This document shows positions 8,847-23,389 of a stretch of DNA of 64,000 bases, one piece after another. The notes beneath the pieces were generated by a model. The model was not told where the DNA came from, ran no database searches, and saw only the letters and a program-made list of their open reading frames with translations. Made by a program: the position numbers and the translations under genes. The stretch comes from Prostheceraeus crozeri (Eukaryota; Platyhelminthes; Polycladida; Euryleptidae). Where the stretch lies: contig CAJQUW010002215.1 of assembly GCA_907163375.1 (NCBI GenBank), positions 1 to 64,000 of the forward strand. Reading direction: 5' to 3'. Numbering within the stretch: the stretch's first letter is position 1; each line of letters opens with the position of its first letter.

Positions 8847-10629
8847 AGATACAAATCAATAAATTCAATGTACAATGGACAATTTGCCAAAGTGACATTT
8901 CTAGATGATGAGATGTTGCTACATCATCCCATTGTTAAGCAGCAGAATAAGTTGAAGTGTTACTTGAACAAACATGTCAAACCGCATGTGGACTGTAAAA
9001 CGTTCGATTTTATCAATCCAATAGGCTCCAATTGTGGCAAACTTTACGGCACTGCTAAAGTACATAAACAGGGTACTCCTCTGCGACCTATTGTCGCCAG
9101 TCACGGTACCTCTGAGTATAACTCAGCGAAATATCTTAATCAGTTCATCACACCTATTATTGATACTGAGTTTTCAGTCCAAAGTAATAGTCAGTTGATT
9201 GATGCTATCTCGAAATATCAATTCTCGCCTGACTCCAAGTTAGTTAGCTTTGATATTGAGAGCTTGTTCACGAATGTCCCTCTGGATGAAACGATCAACA
9301 TCGCTTGTGAGAGGGTCTACAATGGTGATGGTTTTAAACCGCCGTTTAGTCAAGATGTGTTTAGGAATCTTCTCAAATTTGCTACTGGTGGCATTTTCAG
9401 CTTCAATGATACTTTGTATGTTCAGCGTGATGGTCTGGCGATGGGCAGTCCGTTAGCCCCAACCTTAAGTAACCTCTTCGTGGGTTCACTTGAGAGAAAA
9501 TACTTGAAGCAGAGTTGTCGGAACGTAAAGTTTTATGCTAGGTACGTGGACGACATTCTTGTGATGTTTGAGGATGATGATCATTCGACTTTCTTGGATT
9601 ATATCAACTCGTGGCATGATAATCTCAAATTCACTGTAGAAATAGGTATGAAGTCCATTCCATTTTTGGATATAAACTTAGACATCGAAAGCGATGTTGT
9701 GAACACCACTGTCTACCGTAAACCCACGTACACGAATCTGGTGTTGAATTACGCTGCCTGCTGCCCCTTACAATGGAAACGAGGCCTGTTACTAACCTTG
9801 ATCAACCGAGCTTATGTAGTTTGTAATTCCTGGCTTCATTTCCACAATGAAATTGATAAACTGAGTCACATTTTCAAAGCCAATGGCTACCCGTCTTCAT
9901 TTATCTTGGATACCACCAAAAAATTCCTAGATAAAAAATTTTCTAACGCTTCTGTCAAGTCTGATCAATCATACAGCCATGTTGTTAAAATTCCTTTTTT
10001 TGGACAGCAGTCTCTGTTCTTTAAGAAGAGACTTCAGAGCATTTTTAATCGGATTGATCCTGACAGCAAAGTTTGGTGGGTGTTCACTTGCACAAAGTTG
10101 AAAAGCTACTTTTTGAACAAGGACAGAACTCCTTTAATGTTGAAATCAGGTGTTGTATATTGTTTCACATGTGAGGTTGACCCTCGCTTTACCTACATTG
10201 GTAAAACTCTCAGACACCTAAACATTAGAGTTAAGGAGCATAAGTCCAAAATCTCGGCAATCTTTGATCACCGACTGAATTGTAGTTGCAGATGTAACCC
10301 TGAAAATTTCAAAATCCTGGCATCAGATAGTGATGGATTTGCCCTAAATATCAAAGAAGCTTTTTACATTAAAAAATTGAGTCCTAAACTCAACAAACAA
10401 GTGAAATTCGATGGGTCGTTCTATAATTGTCGTCTTTTTTAAAATTGAAGTTCAGTTGTGTTTGGGTGCTAATGTGATTAGCGTTAGGCCATTAGCAAGT
10501 TAATGTGTCTAAACTCTCTTCCTGCTGGTATTTCTGCACTTTTAGGCTGCTACTAGTTTATGGTTTCACTAGCTGTATTGTTCCATTCATGTTCAGTCCA
10601 TTGTACATTGAATTTATTGATTTGTATCT
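8847..10629 (+). mobile_element. Penelope-like element copy bounded by a 34-bp inverted repeat
   Basis: The intact RT/GIY-YIG ORF is flanked by a perfect 34-bp inverted repeat: AGATACAAATCAATAAATTC... at 8847-8880 and its complement at 10596-10629. Penelope-like elements often have complex termini with inverted extensions. The first codons of the ORF (MYNG) lie inside the left arm, so this copy is probably truncated at its 5' end and joined to an inverted piece of its own 3' end. Confidence 0.75.
8868..10442 (+). CDS. Penelope-like reverse transcriptase with GIY-YIG endonuclease
   Basis: A 524-residue open frame. RT motifs in order: KLYGTAKVHKQGTPLRPIV near residue 60, SFDIESLFTNVPLDETI near 125, DGLAMGSPLAPTLSNLF near 190, the catalytic FYARYVDDILV near 225 and FLDINLDI near 265. 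The C-terminal part has VVYCFTC...FTYIGKTLRHLNIRVKEH, the GIY-YIG nuclease core with its Arg, followed by a Cys-rich NCSCRC stretch. That combination defines endonuclease-bearing Penelope-like elements, which copy RNA to DNA at a nicked target. No stop or frameshift is present, but the N-terminus looks shortened (family ORFs are usually longer), so activity is doubtful. It lies in the last tektin intron on the opposite strand. Confidence 0.93.
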   Translation: MYNGQFAKVTFLDDEMLLHHPIVKQQNKLKCYLNKHVKPHVDCKTFDFINPIGSNCGKLYGTAKVHKQGTPLRPIVASHGTSEYNSAKYLNQFITPIIDTEFSVQSNSQLIDAISKYQFSPDSKLVSFDIESLFTNVPLDETINIACERVYNGDGFKPPFSQDVFRNLLKFATGGIFSFNDTLYVQRDGLAMGSPLAPTLSNLFVGSLERKYLKQSCRNVKFYARYVDDILVMFEDDDHSTFLDYINSWHDNLKFTVEIGMKSIPFLDINLDIESDVVNTTVYRKPTYTNLVLNYAACCPLQWKRGLLLTLINRAYVVCNSWLHFHNEIDKLSHIFKANGYPSSFILDTTKKFLDKKFSNASVKSDQSYSHVVKIPFFGQQSLFFKKRLQSIFNRIDPDSKVWWVFTCTKLKSYFLNKDRTPLMLKSGVVYCFTCEVDPRFTYIGKTLRHLNIRVKEHKSKISAIFDHRLNCSCRCNPENFKILASDSDGFALNIKEAFYIKKLSPKLNKQVKFDGSFYNCRLF

Positions 10630-10679
10630 ATATTATAAAGAATTCATCTTGTAACTATTTTCAAATAAACATCACTCAA

Positions 10680-11442
10680 TTAGGAATCTTTCAAGTCATG
10701 TTAAGTACGGCAAGAGCAGCTTTATACCAGGCTTGAAAAAGACGAAATCTCATCAAGTCTCGACTAAGCTGTTCATGGAAATCCTGACGCGACTAGCTAT
10801 GAGTCAATCACAATCCTATCTCCGCCTCTAAACTGTCCAAAAACTAGTGCAAGTCGCGACTTGGGAGCTCCTAGCAGCGACAAGGTTGTGTATAAAAAAC
10901 TACTAAATATAGCACTTTCCTAGTCGCGACTTAAGTGCATGTTTAAATAATATTGTCCCAGAGTGAGTTTTCCTGCCTGACTGATATAGGAGTAGACATA
11001 CTGTGCCCTTTAAAGAGTTCAAATTTAAAATAAGCCTATGAGAAAACATAGCGGTTGCAGTGGGTAGGTACCACAAGTAAAATTTAGAACATTCGATTCC
11101 TTTCTATGTTAAGCGAATGGTGTGGCTTGTTTCCGTGGGGTTAAATGATGCTTTGAATTCGTCAGCAATATTAAAAAACGTCTAAGAAACTGTGTCGGCC
11201 ATAAATCAGTCGTGCTCTAAGATTTTTTACACCCCAAATTTGAAATTTAATTCACGCACATGCAGAAAAGAATCTACTTTTGACAGAATCTTTCGGAAGT
11301 CGCAAAGTACGTACATGGCTTTGAACAATAAGTAACTGAGAGATAATTTTCTACTTTTTATAGCATAATTCTTGTTGCTTTTGGTCAATAGAAAGATATC
11401 TATATAAGCATTGCATAATTAATTTATATAATACCCACACCA
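10680..11442. other. Intron DNA between the Penelope-like and piggyBac elements
   Basis: No gene seen. CCCTTTAA at 11003-11010 resembles the outer tip of the piggyBac end at 15004 and could mark the degraded other end, but no TTAA precedes it. Confidence 0.3.
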
Positions 11443-14400
11443 GACTGGGACACCGGTGTCCCTCTGGGGCTCAAGTGAAGAAATATTATTAAATTTGAAC
11501 AAATTTATTTGCAATCTCTGTGGATGACAAATCAACACATAGTTACCAAGGTAAATGATAACTTTTGGAAAACACTAATAACGTCTTTTACGAATGGAAA
11601 TCGAGAAAACAGTTTCTTTCTTTCAAGAGACACAACGACACATCACAAGAAGTGCACTTTACGAAAGTGCGTTGTTTAATTGACTGTTTTGAACATTGAA
11701 CACAGCGGCGTCTCGCATTGTTAAACGTGGGCAAATGCACTGCTTGACTTACATTGCTTGGTCTTCTTTTAATGAGAATATTGCTGCGAATTTGAGGAAA
11801 ATTTCTCTTTCGAGACGAGAAATTTCTTGTGAGGCCATCAGAAATCGCCTCCTTGAACTGTAATAATGTCAGTTGTCTTGGGAATCGTTGATTGTATATA
11901 ATAAATGCATTCACAACACTGATATCCATCATATCAAAAAACACTCTCAGGTAAAACCTGAATCTTGCTTTTCTATCCAGTTGATAGTAAGATGTTCTGT
12001 GATCCACGAGGTCTACTCCACCCATCCATTTATTGTAATTATCGATAACTTTAGGGCAAACAACGCGAATTTTGTCAGCTGTTCCTTCTTGCCTTCGTAA
12101 GACAGTCAACTCACCCCTATTCTCGTCAACGTTCGAAGCAAGAAGAATAACTGAGCTGAAAAGAAGATATTCTGAATGATTTGGAGATATTTCACAGTAT
12201 TTGATTGAATGGCAAAATATCGAATCAAAGAAATCATCAATTCCCGTTAGCATTTGATAGGATCTACTGCACGTGTACATGTATGTTCGAACTGTGAACT
12301 CTAGAACTTTCATGATACTATGTAAGTCCATATTTCAAGTTTTACACCACTATATCCCTCTATCGGAAAACATGATCCCGATTACATCACTTATATCACA
12401 ATTTATTAGACTTTCATATCATGGAAAATCATGGTTTCAAATGTAGACCATTATCAAATACTATTTAGTAGAATGATGTATTGTGCACTTTGATAAATAT
12501 AGGCATTCAATCAAGTACTATGACATGTCAGTGGTGGAGGTTATATTGAAATAAATTTAAGAGGAAATTGTTTTAACTCCAAACAAGTTAAGTACTTACT
12601 TATTGTCTTTCCATTTGCATGCCATGATGTCATTCGAGTACAAAGTTTGGTAGTCGCCTCTCTTCATTTCCTTGTCATTCTACAAATAACATATTTTACT
12701 GTAGTTTGGTAATCTTTCATTGCATACGTTCATTATAAAAGTACATGTAAAGGATAGTATATAGTTTTGTAATTAATTTATATGAACTGGATAATCACAA
12801 ATATAATCTACAATAATAACCTGCAATAACATCCTACAAACTGAATAACGTAATAACATTTCCTAAAATATTGTTCGTGCTACATTTTATGCTACTACCA
12901 GAATTTATTTGTAGGCCTAATTACCATTAGCCTACATTGATGGAACATGAGAAATAGACATATTAGAGACTTCATGATACATATTTCAAAAATAATCCAA
13001 TTACAAGTTTCTCATAAGGTAGGATAAAAATATTGTTTATGCGTCTATGGTAGCTTACTTGCAAAATATTGAAGAAATTATTGACAAATTGGTTAAATGC
13101 AATGTTTCGTAATATTTACGTGTATGAATTATCGGAACTTACCTTGAATATTTTCGGCATATATCTTCTGCTTGATCTGGCTGTTCCAACATAATATATT
13201 CCATTATCCAGAAGATTTCTTACCAAAATTGGGGATGTGAAAAAATGGTCTGTATGGATTGTGATAAATGAACCATGTAAACTTGATGTCAGTTTTAGCA
13301 CAACACTTTCATCTAAACCAACACCAGATTGATCTCTCCTCCCGCAGTATAACAATTTCGTAGAGATAACCAGTTTCAGAGCATGAACGACACCAAAATT
13401 TGAACCCCCATTTGATGGGCTTGTTTCTCATGTATTGTTTCATACTGCTAATGCCTTTACGTTTGCACATGTGCTCATCAATTGCCTGCTTTGCACTGTT
13501 ATTCCGTGCGTTTTGAAAGTGCTTATTCAGATGATTGAGTAATGGCCTGATCTTCTTGGCTCGATCAGGCTCTGAGGAGGAATCTGATTCTAAGTTGTTT
13601 GAAAAATGAATATGTTGAAGTATCTCTTCAAATCGACTTCGAGTCATGACCTTTTGTATTCTCGAATTTCCACATACTTCGTTCAATAGGACTTCAAATT
13701 TGGTTGAATATCGAAGGACATGATGAAGTTTATGCCAATAAAAGCAGCGATTTCTTTGCTTTCTATAACAAACTCTCTCCCATTTTGTTGAGCATATCTG
13801 ACTGATTCGGTTACCAGCAATTTTAGTAAATCATCGAAGCCCACCACTGCATAGAACACATCTAGTGGAGAGGAATTTTCGTCGATATCAAGTTTGATTT
13901 GTGCATCGGATTGACAAGTTCTTCTTTCGATCGATGGTCCCCTGCATTTCCATTTGAATTCACGCATCACATTCTCGTTCTCGATATTTTCTACATTTTC
14001 CTGTACATGTATGACAGCTTCTAATCCTCTTTCCAGTGCATGATCAGTAGGCCTATTTGATCCTTCTATTTCTGATGTTGTCGGATTGTCGCTGGTGGTA
14101 AATTCGGTGTCACTATCATTCATGATGTTGTCAATATTGTCTTCATCCTCGCTATCCACTCTGTCAAGGATAGCATAAATCTCATCACTGGACAGCTTGT
14201 CTATACTGTAGATGATCTTCTTTGAACGAGGCATTGCGAGTAATGAATTTCGGAAACAAAGTCCTGATATACATGTAATGAAAGCTGTGATATACCGTAC
14301 ATGTAATTGGTTGTTAGATGAGTATCTAAGCCAATTGGCTGTCTTCTCTGGGATTCCCAGATATCTATTTTTAACCTACCACGCCATACGCTTGACAGCT

Positions 14401-15004
14401 ACAAACATAGATAATAAGAATAATATATACTTGTTGGGGAGATCGTGGACTTCCCTAAAGTCACTATCTCATACGTTGACTATAGCGTGACGACTGAGAT
14501 AGGGAAATCCATTCATCTGCGTGGCAGAAAATGTTGATTGTCATTGCTGGGATTCCCAGGTAACTATTTATGCCAGCAGAAACATCATCGCAACTTAGTC
14601 AATATTTTCCCTAAGAATCACTTGCGCCCCAGAGGGACACTGGTGTCCCATTCGATAAAATCGTCTATTTTTTACACTGTATCAGATTCTTCATTGAACC
14701 AATTACGTCTATTACATAATTTTGATCAAATACAAAAAATTTAACTGAGATAAAATGTTCCAACATGTTATGACCTGGCGCCGTCACTGTTGTAAGATCA
14801 TCAATGTACCAAAGTGAAACATCACTTTTTAACAGTAAAATATGTTGTACAAAAATGTGAGAAATGTCAGTTATACTCGAATATTTCAGTCATCCGTATT
14901 CAGTTATTAAGTTATATGACATTAAAAATCTGTACTAAGACGTATTTTAAACATTATCGTCTTCATTAACTGCGGGACACGGGTGTCCCCTGGGGCTTAA
15001 AGGG
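11443..15004 (-). mobile_element. piggyBac-like transposon
   Basis: The element encloses a spliced piggyBac transposase. Its 5' end on the minus strand is clear: CCCTTTAAGCCCCAGGGG at 15004 downward, next to TTAA at 15005-15008, the piggyBac target. Inside lies a palindromic motif GGGACACCGGTGTCCC or a variant, with an inward CTCTGGGGC arm, at 11443-11475 and inverted at 14612-14644 (about 2 mismatches over 33 bp). A third variant is in the outer tip (about 14974-14990). The other outer tip was not found with certainty. Confidence 0.82.
11588..14234 (-). pseudogene. piggyBac transposase, three exons, two frameshifts
   Basis: Exon 1 is 14234-13143, exon 2 12679-12600 and exon 3 12155-11588, joined by GT-AG introns of 463 and 444 bp in matching phases. 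The N-terminus MPRSKKIIYSIDKLSSDEIY is followed by an acidic region. The DDD catalytic core shows AIDEHMCKRKG, TDHFFTSPILVRNLLD and YNKWMGGVDLVDHRTSYY. Exon 2 gives MKRGDYQTLYSNDIMACKWK. The C-terminus has a Cys-rich zinc-binding domain (CVQCSK...CTSCDVSLC). Frame is broken at about 13684 (a TGA where family members continue YW) and at about 13345. The reading is otherwise intact, so the copy died recently. Confidence 0.9.
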
Positions 15005-15008
15005 TTAA

Positions 15009-18000
15009 AACTAAAATTTTAGTTTATGATCTCATATTATCTACATACTGCAAGTCAATAATTCCTACACAAATGGTTGATTTTCCTTCAGGCAGTTTAT
15101 ACATGTACGTTTCCATCTCACATCGTATTCAGCGAAAAAAACAACACCGATGGTGTGCACATTGGAGGATATAGCGTACCAGCAAATATGTAAATATTCT
15201 TCTGAACACAGAATTGTAAGGACATTGTGTATGGGTCAGTCAATTACTTCAGATCTGATCATTTAGCTCTGTCCATTTGGGGATAGGGGGCTCGGTTCCT
15301 CCCTTGAAGAATATTTGATGTGAGTCTCTTAAGACAAAACCGACTGATCTAAGCTTTCATGACATTATCGTATTTTCGAACATTCCCCAAAAAATCGCTG
15401 ACTTCGTCCCACTGAAAGGATAAATGCATGACATATTGGATATATTGATACATAGTAATGCCTAAATTTCGGTTTCAGAAACACCCGAAGGCGCGGAGTG
15501 GGACCCAAAGTAGCAAAAATCTAGCCCGATCTACCCACCACCAAACTAACAGCAGCCCTGCACCACCCTTGGAGACCCTGATATGTTAAATTAATTGGAT
15601 ATATTAATACACAGCAATGACTAAATTTCGTAGCAGCTATTGTGTCATTTCCTAACTCCTAGACTTGTAGAACTTTAGTTCACAGGCATAATGAATCATC
15701 TATTTCCCAATAATCTTCCACACTTCTTAAGGGAAATCTTCGACATTTCACACGCACCTTCGGGGTTGAATTTCACGCAAAACAATTTTGACAATATCTT
15801 TTTGTAGTGAAATCAATAATTTAGCCTGCAGAACAGACGAAAGCACAGGACGGATTTGTCTCTGTGATTTTAGAGTAGAAATTATATCATATATTTGGAA
15901 TCCTGACTTGAATTGAATTACATTCAAATGAAACTTGATCTTTTTGTCACTTGGGACAGTATCCATCTGCGATCGTCGGTTTTTCAAAAGTCTTCATCAT
16001 ATAGACAAAAGCGCAATATTGTGTGACGTAGTGAACATAGTGAATTAAGATGTCGTCTATAGCGGTCTCAAAGTTGATCACCACGTCGTCAAACATCTCC
16101 TCGTCTAGATCTATTGATTTAACGAAAAGTTAAACTATAAACTATGCTTGACTCCCACTATACTTCATTAAACAGGAGTTGCATTTAGCATCATTCAGAG
16201 TTGATATGACATAATCAATACATCTTTACAGTGACCGATGCGTGTGTTGTAAAGCTGATTATCGTGCTACGACCGATAGAGCCTGAGACATTGTCATGGA
16301 CAGCTTCACGCGTAAATCCATCTACGGATTAGCCAACGATCGGTCAACACAACAAAATGAGATTGCATTGTGGAACGATGGCCCCTGCCGTTCGTAAAGC
16401 TGATAAAGGCTTCTCAGGTAGAATCGTAATCCCAAGTGGGAGATGCATGCTATGAAAAGAGCAGCGGCTCCGAATCAATTATTCAACATGCAAAGAGAGA
16501 ACTGTGAGCAGATGCAGGAGAGGAAATTGAATCCCCACTTGATCGGCAATTATTGGATCACTACCGGAAATGGTTTGAAATGACAGGGCGTGTCCAAACG
16601 TCCACTCTGCGCCATGTGGATTGCAGAGGAGAAGAGGTTCGGTTTCAAACAGATAAAACTGCTATCGACACAATAACAGTTGGGAGAGTGCTAGAAGCAT
16701 AGGCTTAGAGGAGTGAAGAGAGGCATGAATAGATCATCTCTGCTGAATTTCAACTGTATCTCTACCAGAGAAAGACACTGCAGATGTAAATATCAAGTTA
16801 GCATCCATTGTCGGACAAGAACCATTCATTCATATAATTTTAATGTGGCAGGCAATAAAATATAGAAAAATTAAAGCAGACATGTAAAGCTTGTCTGTTT
16901 GTTTGGAGATATTGGAAGTAATTAGTGGCGTTATCTGGTTGCTGAATTAATTCAGCTAATTTGTCTCTGTTGATCTCATTTTTGGATACCGTAACAAGGA
17001 AAACTTGTTTATTTAGAAGAAATAGATAAATCGCTGTAAAAGTGATTGTTTGATGAAATTTCAATTTGAGACTTTCTCTGGTACAGCTTCATGAAGACCA
17101 TTTTGACTTGACACCTTCAAAAAGTAGCTTGTATTATCAGCGAACACACGAACCACAACAGTTAGATTGCAGAAACGTTTCTCAAGAGAAAAACACCTGT
17201 CTCTTAATGAATCCTCCGTGACAAATTCATCAAATAGAAATCTTATTCACACCGTTCGACTCCTCACGATCTAAATTTACTGACTCTGTATGTTTAATGT
17301 GATCTCAATCTTCGTCAGAATCCAGACTTGAATTAGCATCACGTTCAATGGAAAATTGATGTTCTTGCCCCTCGAGACTAGTTCTCGCCGTGACCATCAG
17401 TGCTGAATAATGTCATCTACAGGCCCAAACACGCAGACAAGCCCGCATAATTTCAGCTTGATTTATTTAGTTATGGAAATAGAAAAATTCATCTCCGTCG
17501 CAATTATTTTAACCAGCAGTGATATGAAAGGAATTTATACTTGCAGTTGACTTCGAATCTTGGCATTTCAATCTGCAAACGGTACCTTGTATTTAAATGG
17601 CGCCAATTAGTAATTATCGATTGATGCACATTCAATCTCATCTCACTACCGACCTGGATGCGGATGTTTCGTAGGATCTGGATAATTATGCATCTGGTAA
17701 CACACTATTTTGTAATCGAAGACGAAATATGCGTGACACTGCGACCACTGTTACCAACGATGATTTCACACATATGGCAGACAGACAGGTAGCATGTGAA
17801 TTTCAACCCTAAATCAGTCCATGAACGCCGGATCGGTACCATATCCAGTGCTTGACACTCTGACAACCTTCGCAGAGTCAGCAAGATTAACGCGAGCTAC
17901 AGAAAAAGTCCATGCTGCATACTGCATCCATACTGCATCCTGATACCTGGATATGAAAGCATATTGATCAGAATAAACAGGCCACCTCTATTATGACGAA

Positions 18001-18024
18001 ATTCAATCTATCATTATGCCCTCC
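15009..18024. other. Tektin intron, no gene recognised
   Basis: AT-rich intronic DNA. A stretch at about 16300-16720 is richer in GC and has short coding-like runs on the plus strand, but they cannot be assembled into a known protein. Confidence 0.4.
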
Positions 18025-18472
18025 AATCGTGTTGCACATCATCCAAGAGCATACATAAAAAGCTTTGAAATAAGCTGTGATAACCTTGTATCTGTCATTT
18101 TGCTAGCTGAATAGAGGTCAAATTTGGAAAATTACTCTATTAACAAATCATAACTTTTTAATATGAAAGCATGTGAATGTGCCACTGACTCACGAGGAAA
18201 AAAACATTTTGGAGTTTCTTTTGATGTATTTTGCTGATCAAAATTTCTGTTAATATTGCTGATATAAAAAGTTCGCTCTCCTCCCTCGTGATTCATTAGC
18301 ATATCTCCCATGTTTTCTTATTGAAAAATTGATTTGTAAATTCAGCGATTTTCCTATTTTATTTTGACCACTCTATAGCAAACAAAATAACGGATACAAG
18401 GTTATCACAGCTTATTTTAAAGCTATGATGAAAGCCATATTGATGCATGGCACGTTCATGTGCAAAACGATT
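18025..18472. repeat. Long imperfect foldback (~450 bp)
   Basis: AATAAGCTGTGATAACCTTG in the left arm (about 18070) is exactly complementary to CAAGGTTATCACAGCTTATT in the right arm (about 18400). Pairing extends outward to AATCGTNTTGCACAT at both ends and, more weakly, inward to ACTCACGAGGA / TCCCTCGTGATTC. A long minus-strand frame here is a by-product. It is probably a non-autonomous inverted-repeat element. Confidence 0.65.
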
Positions 18473-18709
18473 AGAATCGATGGAATTTCGACATAGATCA
18501 GGTGGTCCGTTTTTTATGATCAGCTCTTGTAAACATTCAGTAAAGGCTGTATCTCCACAGAATTCGAACAGCTGATTATCTATGAGAAGACTCATTTTAT
18601 CACACACTGATTGAGAAATGATAAATGGAATAGACGAGATCAGGAGATCGGCAGATGAAGAGATCAGGCACAAAGTAAAATCACAAGAAACATGAAGCCT
18701 TCTACTTAC

Positions 18710-18864
18710 GTTTTCATGACGGGATCATTGCACAATTCTACGTGGAGACGTCGTGTTCGCTCTTCTAAACGCGTTTGTGCAACTTTCATGGGAGATTCTT
18801 TGTCTGCGATCGCCTTCCGTAGCAGATCAATAACTTTTTCAACATCAAACAGTTCTTGCATAGT
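18710..18864 (-). CDS. TEKT3: Tektin exon 8 (carries the tektin signature)
   Basis: Acceptor TTTCAG, donor GTAAGT; phase 0 in, phase 2 out. It encodes [20 protein letters not shown], then [20 protein letters not shown] and DPVMK. The family nonapeptide RPNVELCRD appears here as RLHVELCND, with three substitutions but the VELC core and final Asp kept. Confidence 0.93.
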
Positions 18865-22377
<3,513 letters not shown>

Positions 22378-22521
22378 GTGTTATCTGTCAGTTCTATGCC
22401 TGGATAATAGCCGATGCCTGCAGAACTATTTTTCAGCTGATACATTCGATCATCAAGGACATGTGCGTGGGATTTGTCTTTGGCGTCCTTTTCCAACTCA
22501 TGTTGAGCAGCGCGACTCAGT
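22378..22521 (-). CDS. TEKT3: Tektin exon 6
   Basis: Acceptor TGTTTACAG, donor GTAAGT; phase 2 in, phase 2 out. It encodes LSRAAQHELEKDAKDKSHAH and VLDDRMYQLKNSSAGIGYYP, then GIELTDN. QHELEKDxxDK and LxNxSxGxGYxxG match tektin-3. It is separated from exon 5 by only 90 bp. Confidence 0.94.
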
Positions 22522-22611
22522 CTGTAAACAAAGGATTCAAAAAGCACAGTAGGACACACTCTCGATTCACGCTTGTGATAAGGAATCATTTTCACGTTTC
22601 AGATATATTAC

Positions 22612-22682
22612 CTGATTTGGATGTGACTTTTTTCAATCAACTTCAGCATTCTCTCTTGACATCGTTTGATGACGTCCACTTC
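22612..22682 (-). CDS. TEKT3: Tektin exon 5 (71 nt)
   Basis: A short exon with acceptor CTTGTAG and donor AG/GTAATA; phase 0 in, phase 2 out. It encodes EVDVIKRCQERMLKLIEKSH plus IQI and two bases. It supplies exactly the residues needed between VEKQLVK of exon 4 and RLSRAAQHELEK of exon 6, in phase with both. The 17.5 kb intron upstream separates it from exon 4. Confidence 0.9.
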
Positions 22683-22997
22683 CTACAAGAAACAAAAATA
22701 AACAATATAGAGATCGCTCTGTTCATGAGAACAGCAAAATCATTCTGGGAATATTTTCGTGGGAATGTTTGATGAGAGATTACGGAGATAGTAGAACAAT
22801 AACAAGCATGAATATAGAATCATTAAATATTGAGTTGTATCCTCAGATGGAAAATGAGAACAGACCTGAATAGCCATTTTCATCCGACATCAAGAATCAT
22901 GAGCAAGTTTAGTTCATATCCGTCGACGCCAGCTCTCAACTTACCAATTTTTATATATAAATTAATTTCAATTCGCAAATAATATATTCTTAATAAT

Positions 22998-23312
22998 TTA
23001 GTCAATGATCACCCGATGAAGTAAACTTAATATCCAGGCTGCGGTGTTCCAAACAGCAAGTAAGATGATAGTAATTTTTTTTTGCTTCAGTCTGTACAGA
23101 ATCGGACATTCGTAGTGGTCCGTGTATGGATTCATGTGACAACTTCTGAGGTGGTAATTGAGATATGTGTCCCTCGGATCGCCTTCATACAATGGAAAGT
23201 AGAATCCAGAGGCTGTGGTGGGTCGGTATCTGCCAGTATAAGAAGTGCTTGGCAGAATTTCCATGATCTGTTGCCAGTCCTGAAAGGAATTTCTCTCAGA
23301 CGCAGGAGTCAT
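22998..23312 (-). CDS. Unrecognised 104-codon ORF nested in the tektin intron
   Basis: A minus-strand frame starting MTPASERNSFQDWQQIMEIL, then STSYTGRYRPTTASGFYFPL, YEGDPRDTYLNYHLRSC and a hydrophobic C-terminus (TIILLAVWNTAAWILSLL). A good splice acceptor (CCTTTCAG) lies before GAC at 23279, so it may instead be the last exon of something. Composition is protein-like and unlike the transposon ORFs nearby; the Gly/Tyr/Pro/Thr-rich middle recalls small ciliary microtubule proteins, but I cannot identify it. A run of nine A follows LYRLKQ, so a retrocopy is possible. Frame upstream of 23390 overlaps an RTE relic on the other strand and is not meaningful. Confidence 0.3.
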   Translation of the reverse strand: MTPASERNSFQDWQQIMEILPSTSYTGRYRPTTASGFYFPLYEGDPRDTYLNYHLRSCHMNPYTDHYECPILYRLKQKKITIILLAVWNTAAWILSLLHRVIID

Positions 23313-23389
23313 GTTTAAGATGCATGTATAAGAAGCGTACTGTTGCATGCTTAGGAGACATGGCCAATCAAAGCAGAAGATTTCGCACG

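Noticed and set aside
14612-15004. A separate ~390-bp piggyBac MITE between the palindromes
   Set aside because: No TTAA at 14612 and the motif there pairs with the one at 11443 across the transposase gene, so one element explains all.
18359-18673. 104-codon minus-strand frame adjoining tektin exon 8
   Set aside because: Largely formed by one arm of the foldback and not tektin-like; exon 8 ends at a clear donor before it.
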